From Eledone cirrhosa (taxonomy: Eukaryota; Mollusca; Cephalopoda; Octopoda; Eledonidae): DNA of 64,000 bases. A model generated the notes under the pieces. That model saw nothing but the letters and a program-made list of their open reading frames with translations, was not told the origin of the DNA and did no database searches. The DNA lies in contig OZ024759.1 of NCBI GenBank assembly GCA_964016885.1, positions 3,643,046 to 3,707,045 of the forward strand, in the 5' to 3' direction. A program made the position numbers and the translations under genes. Below are positions 33,304 to 45,138 of the stretch, piece by piece. Each line of letters starts with the position of its first letter. Position 1 is the first letter of the stretch.

Positions 33304-33510
33304 TGGAACGTATCATGGCTTAGTGGTTAAAGCATTGGGCTTGCAATCTAAAGGTTGTGAGTTCGATTCTCGGACAGGGTGTTGTGTTGTGTCCTTGAGC
33401 AAGACACTTTATTTCACGTTACTCCAGTTTACTCAGCTGTAGAAATGAGTTGTGATGTCACTGGTGCCAAGCTATATCAGTCATAACCTTTCTCTTGGAC
33501 ATATATATAG
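33304..33510 (+). mobile_element. tRNA-derived SINE, family A2, with intact head
   Basis: The head has atggcttagtggttaaagc and ggttgtgagttcgattctc (boxes A and B), then ttgagcaagacactttattt and the A2 tail gatgtcactggtgccaagct. It runs into a TA-rich tract at 33500-33545. Confidence 0.8.
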
Positions 33511-33544
33511 TGTATATATACTGTACACAGTGTATATATATCTA

Positions 33545-35160
33545 TATCATCATCACTGTTTTACGTCCCTTCTTCCATGGTAGTATGGGTTAGACAGGTT
33601 GTCCTGTTGTGGGCAGTGCCAGATAGGGTGACCTTGTCTTGCTCAGATGGGAACCGATTTAGGCTTGATTTCCACAGCTGGATGCCCTTCCTAACACCAA
33701 CCTCACAGTGAGTGATGGGTGTTTTTTTGTTGTGACACCTCCACGGCCACTTTACAGTGGGAGGGGGTGGGGCATATTGTCTATGTGCTTCAGCTTGTAC
33801 CCAGGGGCTACAACACAACCTCCTCTGCTGCACACAGCATTTGATTCCTCTTATGTTCAGTCTCTCTCTCAATTTGTTAATGCTTTACCGTTCGCGTATA
33901 TTACTATTACACGTCCATCGGAGCATGCAAGCTTCGTTTCTTTCTAATCTACGCAAGTCTTCTACAGACAGTGCCCAGGTCTCACTACCATGTAGCATTG
34001 CTGTTCGTATGCACGTATCATACTGTCTGCCTTTCATTTTGAGGGAAAAGCCTTTTGCAGCTAGCAGTGGCAGTAGCTCCCTAAACTTCTTCAATCCTGT
34101 TACTGTACTTTCAGAACACCCACCTCCGCTGCTCCTTTCGCCACCTAGGTAGCAAAAGCTGTCTACTGTTTCTACAGATCTCTCCCAGAGTTTGGTGGTG
34201 CTTGTTTCTTTAGTTCTGCCATAGATTCAGCTATAAGTGTAAGATCATCCGCATATAGGAGTTCCTATGGGCATCAGGTCTTAAACTCCTCTGTTATAGC
34301 CTGCAATACTATTATAAACAGAAGAAGGTTAAGAACAGAGCCCTGGTGGACACCGACCTGTATGCTAGATTCCTCGCTATAGTAATTGTTAACTCTAACT
34401 TTGCTGACTGCTCCCCTATACATGGCTTGTACAGCTTTCACAAGCCACTAATCTACTCTTAGTTTTCTAAGAGCCCACCAGATTATAGCACGGAGCACTC
34501 TGTTGAAGAATTTTTCCATATCGACAAGAGCCAGGTAGAGCGGCTTGCTTTTAGCTAGGTACTTTACCTGTAACTGCCTCACAAGGAAGAGAGCATCAGT
34601 GGTGCTTTTTCCTGGCACAAGCCCAAACTGCATCTCACCTAGTTTTACCCACTCCCTGATCAACTGTGCTATGACTCTTTCGATTACTTTCATGACCTGG
34701 TCCATCAGCTTTATATCTCTATAGTTTATTCTATCTAGTGCATCTACTTTACCCTTGTAGCAGTTGACGATGATGCTGCTGCACCAATCCTTTGGTATGA
34801 CACCCTCTAGTATTACCTGGTTAACAATATGTGTGGTTATTACTTTATCTACCCATTTGTCAGCTAATAGTATACCTACACCACCCATCCCATTGTCATT
34901 TCCCACCCGGAAAAATTTATAGCACTAACTTTTGCCTACAAGGACTCTAGCGAACTCTCCTCTCCACCTAGTCTCTTGCACACAGCATACGTCAATATCC
35001 TTTCACTCTAGCATGTCTATAATTTCTCCTTCCCTTCCTTTCATTGTGCTTATGTTGATGCTGCCAACTCAGAGTTTTGAACATTTGCCATCATTTGTGG
35101 GAAAAGGTGAATTTTTGCAGGGGAGTGTGTATGCTTCCTGTCCCTGAATTAAAGCTTTGC
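33545..35160 (-). mobile_element. RTE-type LINE, internally deleted minus-strand copy
   Basis: The 3' tail (atcatcatcactgttttacg) is at the left. C-terminal coding pieces at 33561-34094 include ETWALSVEDLRRLERNEACMLRW. RT at 34448-34906 (NYRDIKL, QFGLVPGKSTTDA) is fused directly to an endonuclease segment (GILLADKWVDKVI), so the stretch between them has been deleted. The leader extends to about 35160. Confidence 0.75.
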
Positions 35161-35265
35161 ATGGGTGCTTGGTAACTCGCAGATTCATATTCATTTATTT
35201 ATTCGGGGTTGTTCCATTTATCCTTCGCTCCTCCATACATAACGGTGAACAAGAATTCTTTGGTG

Positions 35266-35712
35266 CAGGGCTAGAAGGATAGTAGTAGTAATGGCAGAGT
35301 TTGTTGGGGCTGGTAAGGGCTAGAAGGACAGTAGTAGTAATGGCAGTGTTTGTTGGGGCTGGTAAGGGCTAGAAGGACAGTAGTAGTAATGACAGAGTTT
35401 GTTGGGGCTGGTAAGGGCTAGAAGGACAGTAGTAGTAATGACAGAGTTTGTTGGGGCTGGTAAGGGCTAGAAGGACAGTAGTAGTAATGGCAGAGTTTGT
35501 TGGGGCTGGTAACGGCTAGAAGCACAGTAGTAGTAATGACAGAGTTTGTTGGGGGCTGGTAACGGCTAGAAGGACAGTAGTAGTAATGGCAGAGTTTGTT
35601 GGGGCTGGTAACGGCTAGAAGGACAGTAGTAGTAATGGCAGAGTTTGTTGGGGCTGGTAACGGCTAGAAGGACAGTAGTAGTAATGGCAGAGTTTGTTGG
35701 GGCTGGTAATGG
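35266..35712. repeat. 49-bp minisatellite, about nine copies
   Basis: Units gctagaaggacagtagtagt ... gtttgttggggctggtaa repeat every 49 bp (35270, 35319, 35368, ...). The last units read aacggc instead of aagggc. Confidence 0.92.
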
Positions 35713-36115
35713 GTAAGGACATGTTGCTGTGGTTTGATTGGTCAAATAGCCAATGGTAGTGAGTGGGAAATTGTGAGATAGGTAGCCATCATGACATATA
35801 TCATCACAGGAGATTCGGGGGAAATAAGCAGATATAAGTAGGCTTATTAGACAAGGCAAGTATGCAAGAATTTCGAAGATTGTCACCTAGCTTTGAGAGA
35901 AAGGAGAGGTAATTGCAGGGGTTAGGGATGAGTTTGTAGAGAAAGACACAATGTCCAACATAGTTTATATCAAAAACAAGGTCGAAGTATATACATTGTG
36001 GAAACAAGTCAATGATAATAATAATAATAATGTAAACAGAACATTTTGAAATTGGGGAAGAGAGATAGCTGTAGAATAGAAATAATCTATGAAAGTCTGG
36101 GATATAAGTTATATA
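35713..36115. other. No gene recognised
   Basis: Unique-looking AT-rich sequence with no homology I can name. A short (AAT)n tract lies at 36014-36030. Confidence 0.4.
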
Positions 36116-36120
36116 TATAT

Positions 36121-36475
36121 GTTGTGATGTCACTTGTGCCAAGCTGTATCAGCCATTGCCTTTCCCTTGGACAACATATATAGCGTATAATATATATTGT
36201 ACACATCGTATATATACTATATATATTGTGTATATATACTGTAGACAGTGTATATATGATATATATATAGTATATATATATGTAGTGATGTAACTGGTAC
36301 CAAGCTGTATCAGCCATTACCTTTCCCTTGGACAACATCGGTGGCGTGGAGAGGGTAGACTGGTATACTTGGGTGACTGCTGGTCTTCCTCAAACAACTG
36401 GACTTGTGCCTCAGAAGGGAACTTTCTAGTTGCAAATCACATGGTCATTCTTGACCGACAGAGGTCTTCGATATG
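36121..36475 (+). mobile_element. Family A2 SINE tail fragments
   Basis: Two copies of gatgt(c/a)act(t/g)gt.ccaagct (36124 and 36288) are separated by a TA-rich tract. The second continues to the ggaactttctagttgcaaat block. Confidence 0.65.
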
Positions 36476-36539
36476 TTAGGTGTGTATATATAGATGTGTA
36501 TTGATGTCCATGTGGGAGTCATTGATACCAATGCTAGGG

Positions 36540-38200
36540 ATGGCTGGTCTTCTATATTACTGTATAACACAAAGATCTCGATCCTGTGTCATTGTCTTAG
36601 AGAAGTGCAATTGTGTGAGGTCAGCTGTTATCACCTCATCCCAGGTCTTCCTACTTCATATCTTCCATCAATTGTGTGAAGTCAGCTTTTATCACCTCAT
36701 CCCAGGTCTTCCTACTCCATAGCTTCCATCAATTGTGTCAGGTCAGCTATTATCACCTCATCCTAGGTCTTCCTACTTCATAGCTTCCATCAATTGTGTG
36801 AGGTCAGCTTTTATCACCTCATCCCAGGTCTTCCTACTTCATAGCTTCCATCAATTGTGTCAGGTCAGCTGTTATCAACCCATCCCAGGTCTTCCTTCTC
36901 TATAGCTTCCATCAATTGTGTCAGGTCAGCTTTTATCACCTCATCCCAGGTCTTCCTACTTCATAGCTTCCATCAATTGTGTCAGGTCAGCTTTTATCAC
37001 CTCATCCCAGGTCTTCCTACTTCATAGCTTCCATCAATTGTGTCAGGTCAGCTATTATCACCTCATCCCAGGTCTTCCTACTTCATAGCTTCCATCAATT
37101 GTGTCAGGTCAGCTTTTATCACCTCATCCCAGGTCTTCCTACTTCATAGCTTCCATCAATTGTGTCAGGTCAGCTTTTATCACCTCATCCCAGGTCTTCC
37201 TACTTCATAGCTTCCATCAATTGTGTCAGGTCAGCTTTTATCACCTCATCCCACGTCTTCCTACTTCATAGCTTCCATCAATTGTGTCAGGTCAGCTTTT
37301 ATCACCTCATCCCAGGTCTTCCTACTTCATAGCTTCCATCAATTGTGTCAGGTCAGCTATTATCACCTCATCCCAGGTCTTCCTACTTCGTAGCTTCCAT
37401 CAATTGTGTCAGGTCAGCTTTTATCACCTCATCCCAGGTCTTCCTACTTCATAGCTTCCATCAATTGTGTAAGGTCAGCTTTTATCACCTCATCCCAGGT
37501 CTTCCTACTTCATAGCTTCCATCAATTGTGTCAGGTCAGCTTTTATCACCTCATCCCAGGTCTTCCTACTCTATAGCTTCCATCAATTGTGTAAAGTCAG
37601 CTTTTATCACCTCATCCCAGGTCTTCCTACTTCATAGCTTCCATCAATTGTGTGAAGTCAGCTTTTATCACCTCAGACTAGGTCTTCGTACTCTATAGCT
37701 TCCATCAATTGTGTCAGGTCAGCTTTTATCACCTCAAACTAGGTCTTCCTACTCCATAGCTTCCATCAATTGTGTGAGGTCAGCTTTTATCACCTCAAAC
37801 CAGGTCTTTTTACTCCATAGGTTCCATCAATTGTGTAAGGTCAGCTTTTATCACCTCATCCCAAGTCTTCCTACTTCATTGCTTCCATCAATTGTGTCAG
37901 GTCAGCTTTTATCACCTCATCCCAGGTCTTCCTACTTCATAGCTTCCATCAATTGTGTCAGGTCAGCTATTATCACCTCATCCCAGGTCTTCCTACTTCA
38001 TAGCTTCCATCAATTGTGTCAGGTCAGCTATTATCACCTCATCCCAGGTCTTCCTACTTCATAGCTTCCATCAATTGTGTCAGGTCAGCTATTATCACCT
38101 CATCCCAGGTCTTCCTACTTCATAGCTTCCATCAATTGTGTCAGGTCAGCTATTATCACCTCATCCCAGGTCTTCCTACTTCATAGCTTCCATCAATTTT
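36540..38200. repeat. 61-bp minisatellite derived from RTE coding sequence, about 26 copies
   Basis: The unit tcttcctacttcatagcttc...ggtcagcttttatcacctca repeats every 61 bp. The unit and its left flank (36540-36600, ending agagaagtgcaattgtgtg) match the RTE C-terminal coding region at 42290-42400 on the same strand. That region encodes, on the minus strand, the GRPKMTWDEVIKADL segment. Confidence 0.9.
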
Positions 38201-38295
38201 ATAAAATGCTTGAAAACAACTTAGAAAAAATGTTACTCAAAATCAAAATTTAATCCCAAAGAGAGGAAATTGGAACATTATCCACTGAAAGTTGC

Positions 38296-38510
38296 TTAAC
38301 CCTTTAGTGTCCAAACCAGCCAAAACTGGCCAGAATTCTCTACCTCTTTCTGTTGAAACTGGCTGTAACTGGTCGCTCAGACTGATGTTAAGGTATTGTT
38401 CTCAAAATAAATACTTTCAAAATCTGATAGATTCAATATTATGTGAGATAAAGCCTTTACCATGAAAATATAATAGTATATATAAAATAATGTGAATGCT
38501 AAAGGGTTAA
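38296..38510 (-). mobile_element. piggyBac-like MITE, unexpanded copy
   Basis: TTAACCCTTTAGTGTCC to GTGAATGCTAAAGGGTTAA with one copy of the 72-bp segment. It shares its right TTAA with the next element. Confidence 0.85.
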
Positions 38511-38772
38511 CCCTTTAACATTTAAACCGGCAATAACTGGCCAGAGTTCTGTCCTCTTTTTCTTTTTAAACCACTCGTAACTGGCCACTCATACTGATGT
38601 TAAAGTATTGTTCTCAATATAAATAATATCAGATTCGATATTATGTGAGGTAAAGACTTTACCATGGAAATATAATAGTATATATAGAGTAATGTAAATG
38701 TTATGTGAGATAAAGACATTACCATGGAAATATAATAGTATATATAGAATAATGTAAATGTTAAAGGCTTAA
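38507..38772 (-). mobile_element. piggyBac-like MITE with two internal units
   Basis: TTAACCCTTTAACATTTAAAC to GTAAATGTTAAAGGCTTAA. Two copies of the ggtaaagactttaccatgga segment show the first step of internal amplification. Confidence 0.83.
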
Positions 38773-38969
38773 ACCCTGAAGAAAGGACTTTTAGGTCCCG
38801 AAATATTGGACAGATAAAAGAACAACAACAAAAAAACAAAACAAAGATTACCAGGTAACTTTTACTTTTCCTTACCTCATCTTATTGTCCATTTTGCATT
38901 GTTTAGCCTTCTATCTCTTTCAACGTTATATTTTATATAGAATGCTTCAAACAAACTACAACATTTAAT

Positions 38970-39480
38970 TATATATCATCATCATCATCTTCAATTAACG
39001 TCCATCTTCCACACTAGCATGTGTTAGACGGGTCCCATTTAGAGGCAAGTGTGGGCTGGATGCTTTTTTGCTGTCTTCTACACGTTCAGTGTGGGTGAGA
39101 TATATATATATGTGTATGTATATATCATCACCATTTAGCGTCCATTTTTCCATTCTTGCATGGGTTAGACGGGTCATTCACACCAGGAGGCAAGTCTGGC
39201 CAGGGTTGGCCATGTGTCGCACCTTGCTCAGGTGAGGTCTGTAAATTTGGTGGGGTATTTTACAGCTGGATTCCCTTCCTAACATCAACCATGTTTACAG
39301 TGTGGAACTGGATGGCTCTGTTATGAGGAGGGACAGGCCAGTTGGCTGCACTGAACTCATCTCACAGTGGAACTATAATTTTGGGGGGGCCTGGTACTGG
39401 GTGGCACCATTGAGGAGGGGGTAGCCAGTCAGCTGCTCCAAACTCATCTCACGAGGTTACCACAGTTTTGGGGCCCCTGT
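38970..39480 (-). mobile_element. RTE 3'-end fragments, degraded
   Basis: Two (ATC)n or tcaccattt-led 3' ends (about 38975 and 39124) carry cgtccat...catgtgttagacggg and cccttcctaacatcaaccat blocks. Partly duplicated 'caactcatctcac' segments follow. Confidence 0.6.
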
Positions 39481-39562
39481 ACTAGGGGCTATAGTGATGG
39501 TGTAGCTAGTTTATATGAATAAGTAAATCTGACGCAGGTATATTTCTACAGTTTACCAATGT

Positions 39563-39700
39563 ACCGTACTTACTGGCGCCAATGACGACCAATTTTTGAA
39601 AAAAAATAATAATCAACCTTCGGCCTCCAGGACATATGGTAGATATTTTGGACTTATATTAGGGAAAAAGTAATGTCTTTGATGCTAGGAAATATGGTGA
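39563..39700. mobile_element. Short inverted-repeat element, uninterrupted copy
   Basis: accgtacttactggcgcc at the left and gatgctaggaaatatggtga at the right correspond to the termini of 4495-5070. The internal block cttcggcctccaggacatat is shared. Confidence 0.65.
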
Positions 39701-40363
39701 AAATTTAAAATTTCCACTGTTAAATCTATCCCTGCATTTTAAGTATTCTCTATTATCTCATACTGTTACTTTCTTATAAGTCCTATAAGAATGCAATTTT
39801 TGCTAAACTACCATAGAGCAGACCTCTGAAGTGATAGAAGGATATAATTTATAGAGCATGCTGGAATACCACTGCTTACATTGGAGAGAATTTCTCTGGA
39901 CAGAATGTTGATATCTACAGTTTACCAATATAGAAATATAACATTTCCACTGTTAAATCTATCTCTGCTTCTAAAGTATTCTCTATTATCTCATACTGTT
40001 TCTTTCTTATTTCAGAATATCAGATGACATTGGGATAAATTATTATTTTCAATCTTGGATACATCATCTCTATTTATCATCATTTGAAGACTAAAACCTT
40101 CTAAACAGAACTTATATAACACTGTTTATATAAATCTATAGTTCAATTACTGTGAAATATTTCCTCAAAACTGAGTTTATTTTCTTCACTATAAGATGGT
40201 TTTGTATTTTAACTAAACTTGGATGAAACAGAAGTTTGTATTATCTTCAGATATTAACTGAAATCACAGTTGAGGGAAATATAGAAGAATATTTTATAAG
40301 AAATATAATATAAAAAATATTACAAGAAAAACATCTGTATATTCTGTTGAAGAAGAAATCATT
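39700..40363 (+). other. Probable 5' exon/intron region of the zinc-finger pseudogene
   Basis: A 70-bp segment (ttccactgttaaatctatc...) occurs twice (39709 and 39927). A ttctttcttatttcag acceptor-like site precedes 40016. No coding is visible before the ATG at 40364. Confidence 0.3.
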
Positions 40364-41125
40364 ATGCCAAATAAATTGACAAAGAAGATTAAATGTGTAA
40401 CACAATCTAAAGTGTTTAGTATTGCTGGTGAGATGACAAAGGTTAGAGAAGAGAAGCCATATCACTGTGATATCTGTGATAAATCATTCTCTCAAAGTGG
40501 TACCTTAACTACTCACAAACGTATACATACAGGAGACAAGCCATATCACTGTGATATCTGTGGTATATCATTCTCTGGGAAAAGTAGCCTAACTACTCAC
40601 AAATGTATACATCATCATCATCATCATCATTTTACGTCCGCTTTTCCCTGCTTGCAGAAGAGAAATCATAATGCATTGACATCAGTGATAAATCCTTCTC
40701 TCAAATTTGTGAATTAATGAGAATACAAATACATATCATTGTAACATCTTAGGGAAATCCTTCTCTTTGAATGTTACATTAACTATACACACACATATAC
40801 ATACAGCTGGGAAGCCATATCACTTTGATATATTTGGTACATCATTCTCTAAATGTTGTGGCTTCACTAGACACCAACATCTACAGGAGAGGAACCATAT
40901 CACTGTGATGTCTGTGATAAATCCTTCTCTAAATGTTGTGGTTTCACTAGACACCAACATATACATACAGGAGAGGAACCATATCACTGTGATGTCTGTG
41001 ATAAATCCTTCTCTAAATGTTGTGGTTTAATTAGACACTAACATATACAGGAGAGGAACTATATCACTGTGATGTCTGTGGTACATCTTTCTCTTATAAA
41101 GATTACTTAATGCAACACAATTAGA
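40364..41125 (+). pseudogene. C2H2 zinc-finger gene, decayed, about eight fingers
   Basis: A start at 40364 ([10 protein letters not shown]) leads into two intact fingers with consensus linkers ([12 protein letters not shown]...[10 protein letters not shown] and [12 protein letters not shown]...HKCIH). An RTE tail fragment (40611-40656) then interrupts the frame. Downstream fingers are recognisable in shifting frames. The third lacks cysteines, the fourth reads HCNIL, and the fifth has both cysteines replaced by F. The sixth to eighth keep YHCDVC but are split by missing linker codons and by a stop replacing the residue after RH. It ends in a stop at about 41125. Cephalopods carry very many C2H2 genes of this kind (general knowledge). 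A short two-finger product cannot be excluded. Confidence 0.82.
40611..40656 (-). mobile_element. 46-bp RTE 3'-end micro-insertion in the zinc-finger gene
   Basis: (ATC)n followed by tttacgtccgcttttccctg is the reverse complement of the RTE 3' end seen at 5555-5600. It replaces the linker between fingers two and three. Confidence 0.75.
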
Positions 41126-41199
41126 TAAAAAGCATGTCACTCACCTAAAATAGTGCCATCACAATGTTGTTAATATTTTGAATAAACCTGTTTTACTAA

Positions 41200-41935
41200 G
41201 AAATTCTCCTTTCATTTTATGTCTGTACAATCACAGTCTTCTCTCTTACACACCACTTCAGCTCACTCTTAAACCCAGCTTCTTCTTGAACTTGTCCAAG
41301 CTCTCCCTTTCTCTCACACTTACACAACATATCCTACAAAGCATGGTTGTTTCATATCTCTCCAGTCTACATAACCTCTGCAGTCACAGCCCTTATTTCG
41401 TTACCATGCATCATTGCATATCACCCACATGTGTCATACAGTTGTCCTTTTGTACAGAGAGAGAGAAACTTTTTGTGGTCAACTGTTGCAGTAGCTCTCT
41501 AAACTTTTTCCATCCTATCCTTATTCTAGCTATACAACTTTCAGAGCAGCCCCCTCCACTTCTAATTAACTCACCTAGATTGCAAAATATATTTGTCAGC
41601 ATACTTTATGAAGGGTCTGTTTGGAAGTGCCTCGCCTAATAAACAATGGTGCCATAACTGGACTCAGAAACCAATGGTCACACATACATGGTAAGTTAGC
41701 TAAGAACGTAGGTTTTACATTGGTTCACTGCGCTGGAGAAGTAAGCAGCAATCACGTTTAGGAGACAAGCTCTATCAAATATTTAAAGGGTTCCATAGAA
41801 GCAGTTGACAGTTTCTGTTACCTGGGGTATCAAATAAGCAGTGGAGGTAGGTGTTCTGAAAGTACAGTAACAAGAGTAAGAACAAGATGGCAGAGGTTTA
41901 GGGTGTTACTACTGCTGCTAGCTACAAAAGGTTCA
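41200..41935. mobile_element. RTE LINE fragments, minus then plus
   Basis: 41200-41605 (minus) encodes GELIRSGGGCSES and GWKKFRELL. 41640-41935 (plus) carries the corresponding region of another copy (gttacctggggtatcaaata, tgttctgaaagtacagtaac). Both are truncated and frame-broken. Confidence 0.7.
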
Positions 41936-43190
41936 TCATCATCATCATCATCACCGTTTTACGTCCGTTCTTCCACGCTAGCATGGGTTAGACGGGTTGT
42001 CCTGTTGTGGGCAGTGTCTGGTCGGCTGACCATGCCTTGCTCATACAGGAACTGATCTGGCTTGATTTCTACAGCTGGATGCCCTTCCTAACACCAACCT
42101 CATTTACAGTGAGTGCTGGGTGCTTTTTCGTGGCGCCTACACGTCCACTTTACAGTGTGGGCTGGGTGCTTTTTTGCCGTGGCACCTCCACGACCACCTT
42201 GCGGTGGGGGGGGGGGGGCATATTGTTTATATGCTTCAGCATGTACCCATGGGAGGTCGGGTACCCTGTATTACTGCGTGACGCCAGAAGTCACGGTCGT
42301 GTGTCATTGACTTTGAGAGGTGTAGTTGGGTAAGGTCGGCTTTTATCACCTCATCCCAAGTCATCTTGGGTCTCCCCACTCCGCGGTTTCCATCAACTTC
42401 TAGTGCTCTGCACCTTTTTATGCAGCTGTCATCCTTCATACGCATCACATGTCCATACCAGCGTAACCGCCTCTCCTGCACGCAGCATTTGATTCCTCTT
42501 ATGCTCAGTCTCTCTCTCAATTCATTTATGCTTTGTCGTTCACGTATATTACTGTTACACATCCATCGGAGCATGCAGGCTTCGTTTCTCTCTAATCTAC
42601 GTAAGTCTTCCACCTTCAGCGCCCAGGTCTCACTACCATGCAACATCGCTGTTCGGATACACGCATCATACAGTCTGCCTTTCATTCTGAGGGAGAAGCC
42701 TTTTGCAGCTAGCAGTGGTAGTAGTTCCCTAAACTTCTTCCATCCCGTTCTTACCCTAGTTATTGTACTTTCTGAGCACCCACCTCCGTTGCTAATTCGG
42801 TCACCTAGGTAGCAGAAGCTGTCTACTGTTTCTACAGGGCCCTCCCAGAGATTGGTGGTACTTGTTTCCTGTGGCTGTTTGCTTGCTGTTTCAGCACAGC
42901 TGCTGCATGTGAATCCTACATTCTTAATTAAGCTTCCTGAGATCCCGCTACATCTCTTGTGTACCCATTGTTTGCATTTGGGGCAAAGAATGGAGTTCCT
43001 ACCTACACCTTTCCTACATACTGAGCAAGGCCATTTCCCTGAGGGGATCTGGGTTCTGTTTTCTCGTCTACTTATAAGGACCTTAGTCTTTGTCATGTTG
43101 ACTTTGAGGCCCTTTCTCTCTAGTCCCTGCTTCCAGGTTTGGAATTTATTCTCTAGTTCTACCATAGATTCAGTTGTTTCGCCAAATTGA
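41936..43190 (-). mobile_element. RTE LINE, 5'-truncated minus-strand copy
   Basis: The 3' end with (ATC)n and accgttttacgtccgttctt lies at 41936. A 3' UTR follows to 42236, then the C-terminal coding part. A run of eleven G at 42208-42218 lies in the UTR. Confidence 0.82.
42236..43190 (-). pseudogene. RTE C-terminal RT domain with C4HC3 finger, longest intact copy
   Basis: About 318 codons are open. In order they show LENKFQTWKQGLERKGLKVN (RT thumb side), the zinc finger CSVCRKGVGRNSILCPKC...HKRC...CSSC (42896-43027), FCYLGDRISNGGGCSEST, GWKKFRELLPLL, ETWALKVEDLRRLERNEACM, RRLRWYGHVMRM, GRPKMTWDEVIKADL and a final IQGTRPPMGTC. The catalytic RT part is missing, so this is a truncated LINE end and not a host gene. 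Confidence 0.82.
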
Positions 43191-43199
43191 TGTGTGCAT

Positions 43200-43510
43200 A
43201 TAAACAGCAATGCTGCATTGCAGTGAGGACCCCAGAAGATTGGATAGAAATGAAGCTTGAATTCTCCGATGGATGTGTAATATTAATATACATGAAGGGG
43301 AAAGTGTTAATAACCTGAGAGAGAACCTGGGCATGAGAGGGAAAAGATACAGTATGCAGGAGAGGAGATTGCTGTGGTATGGACATGTGATGTGTATGAA
43401 GGTAGAGATGCTGTATAAAAGGTTGACCACTTGAAATTGATGGAAGAGGAAGACCTAGGAATGCTTGGGATGTGGAGGTAAAAACTGACCTGACACCATT
43501 GTACCTCTCA
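43200..43510 (+). mobile_element. RTE-like fragment, plus strand
   Basis: gaggaccccagaagattgga, then gagaggagattgctgtggta and tggacatgtgatgtgtatga, resemble the C-terminal coding segment of RTE (E-RR-L-WYGHVM). It is frame-broken. Confidence 0.5.
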
Positions 43511-43799
43511 AAGGTGATGACACAGGATTGAAATCTCTGGCGTTATACAGTACTGCAGGAGACCTGCATTCCCATGTGCACGGGTTGACACAACATTTAG
43601 TGGTTTGAAGTATGCTCCAATTTTCCTCCCCTTCACATCTTAACACTCCACCCCCTTACCAGCTAAGTACACCACCCTGACCTACCTCTCCAATCCCCAC
43701 TCTACATACACACAACCCCACCCCCACTTTCACATCTGATACACCTCTCTTGACCAACCCATGTATACAAGTAAGGAAAGCTTAACATTATCTCCTCCA

Positions 43800-44095
43800 A
43801 TGCTGCTGAAATGGCTAAAAGCCCTCAGGCAACCCTGTAAGGTGGTCATGCAAGTGTCATGACAAAAGAGCACCAAGTCCTCTCTGTTAGGTAACATGAC
43901 AAAAGAACACCTAACCCTCCCTGCAAGGTAGTCATGCTGATGACATGACAAATAAGCACCCAGTCCACCCTGTGAGGTAGACATGACAGAAGGCCCCTAG
44001 CCCACTCTGTAAAGTAGTCATGCTAGTGGCAAGACTGAAGGGACCCGAAGCACCCTTCAAAGTGATCAAATTGGTGACATGACTTGACACCATTT
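43800..44095 (+). repeat. RTE 3'-UTR-derived imperfect tandem repeats
   Basis: Imperfect units of roughly 55-65 bp contain aaggtggtcatgc...tgacatgacaaa.agcacc. They resemble the 'agcacccagtcc' blocks of RTE 3' UTRs. Confidence 0.5.
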
Positions 44096-45130
44096 TTTAG
44101 TTTACTTCTAAAATATCTCATTTTTATTTTACTTCTAAAATATCTCATATATTTAAAAATTACTTATTTTAAAAAATTATTATTTATTTCTTAAAAAAAT
44201 TACTTTTTAAAGATTATTTAAAATTTTTTTATATTTTTTAATATTTTTTAAATATTTTTAAACATTTTAAATAGTTTAAGTACTTTTTAAGTATTTTATT
44301 TTGTTAAAAGGGTTTTTTGAGTATCTTCTGAGATTAAAAAAATTTTTTTTTTTATTTTTCCAGAAATGTTTTCCAGAACTTTTAATATTTTAATATTTTA
44401 AATATTTTTTAATTATTTAATATTAGAGTTATAACCAATAACTAATTCTGGCTATATATATCTTTCAACATTTATATCTTCGTCAAAATGGTCTCTTACT
44501 AACTAATAAATAAACAAAGCTGGGTTTTTCAGTATCTTCCTAATTTAAAACATTAAAAACATATAAATAATCTTATTAACTCAGTTAATTTAATTACTTA
44601 CACTAAATATAAACCAGTATCCCTCATAACTTATTAAAACAATTATCTATAACATGATATAGCCATTTATCCACTCATATATCTATTCTTCTATCTATTG
44701 ATTCTCCTATTTTCTACTTTATATCTATTTATTTTCAATTTATTATTCAATGTCTTTATATATATTTATTTTTTCTATATATCTATTTTTCTATATACTT
44801 ATAATAGTAAATATTATATTGTATTATATTAGAATTCTAACAATAATTAGTAAATATACGTAACATTAATATAAACGTAATACTTATTTACGTTACATGA
44901 GTTCATCCTCTATAAATGTCTTTCTTCTCTCTATCTCTCTATCTATCTCATAACAGTAATTTTTTTCTCTCTCTTTCTTCTCTTTCTTCCCTATCTTTCC
45001 CCAGCGTAATTTAAATAAACGGTTGTTTTTTCAATTTTTCATACATTCATTTGCATATTCACACATAACTTTGAATTACCCCTAATAAGTTTCCCCTATC
45101 CAGCGAATTTCCGACCGTTATTTATAAAAC
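44095..45130. other. AT-rich stretch without genes
   Basis: 44095-44430 is almost pure A/T with long T runs. 44430-44930 is AT-rich unique DNA. A pyrimidine tract (ctctctatctctctatcta) lies at 44930-45000 ahead of the first hammerhead-like motif. Confidence 0.6.
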
Positions 45131-45138
45131 AAATTTTG

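Noticed and set aside
35266..38200. CRISPR-like array
   Set aside because: The repeats are directly tandem without unique spacers, in a eukaryotic context.
38765..38815. CTGAAGA...GAAA pattern resembling a hammerhead core
   Set aside because: A short stem II is possible, but no outer helix pairs at the required positions.
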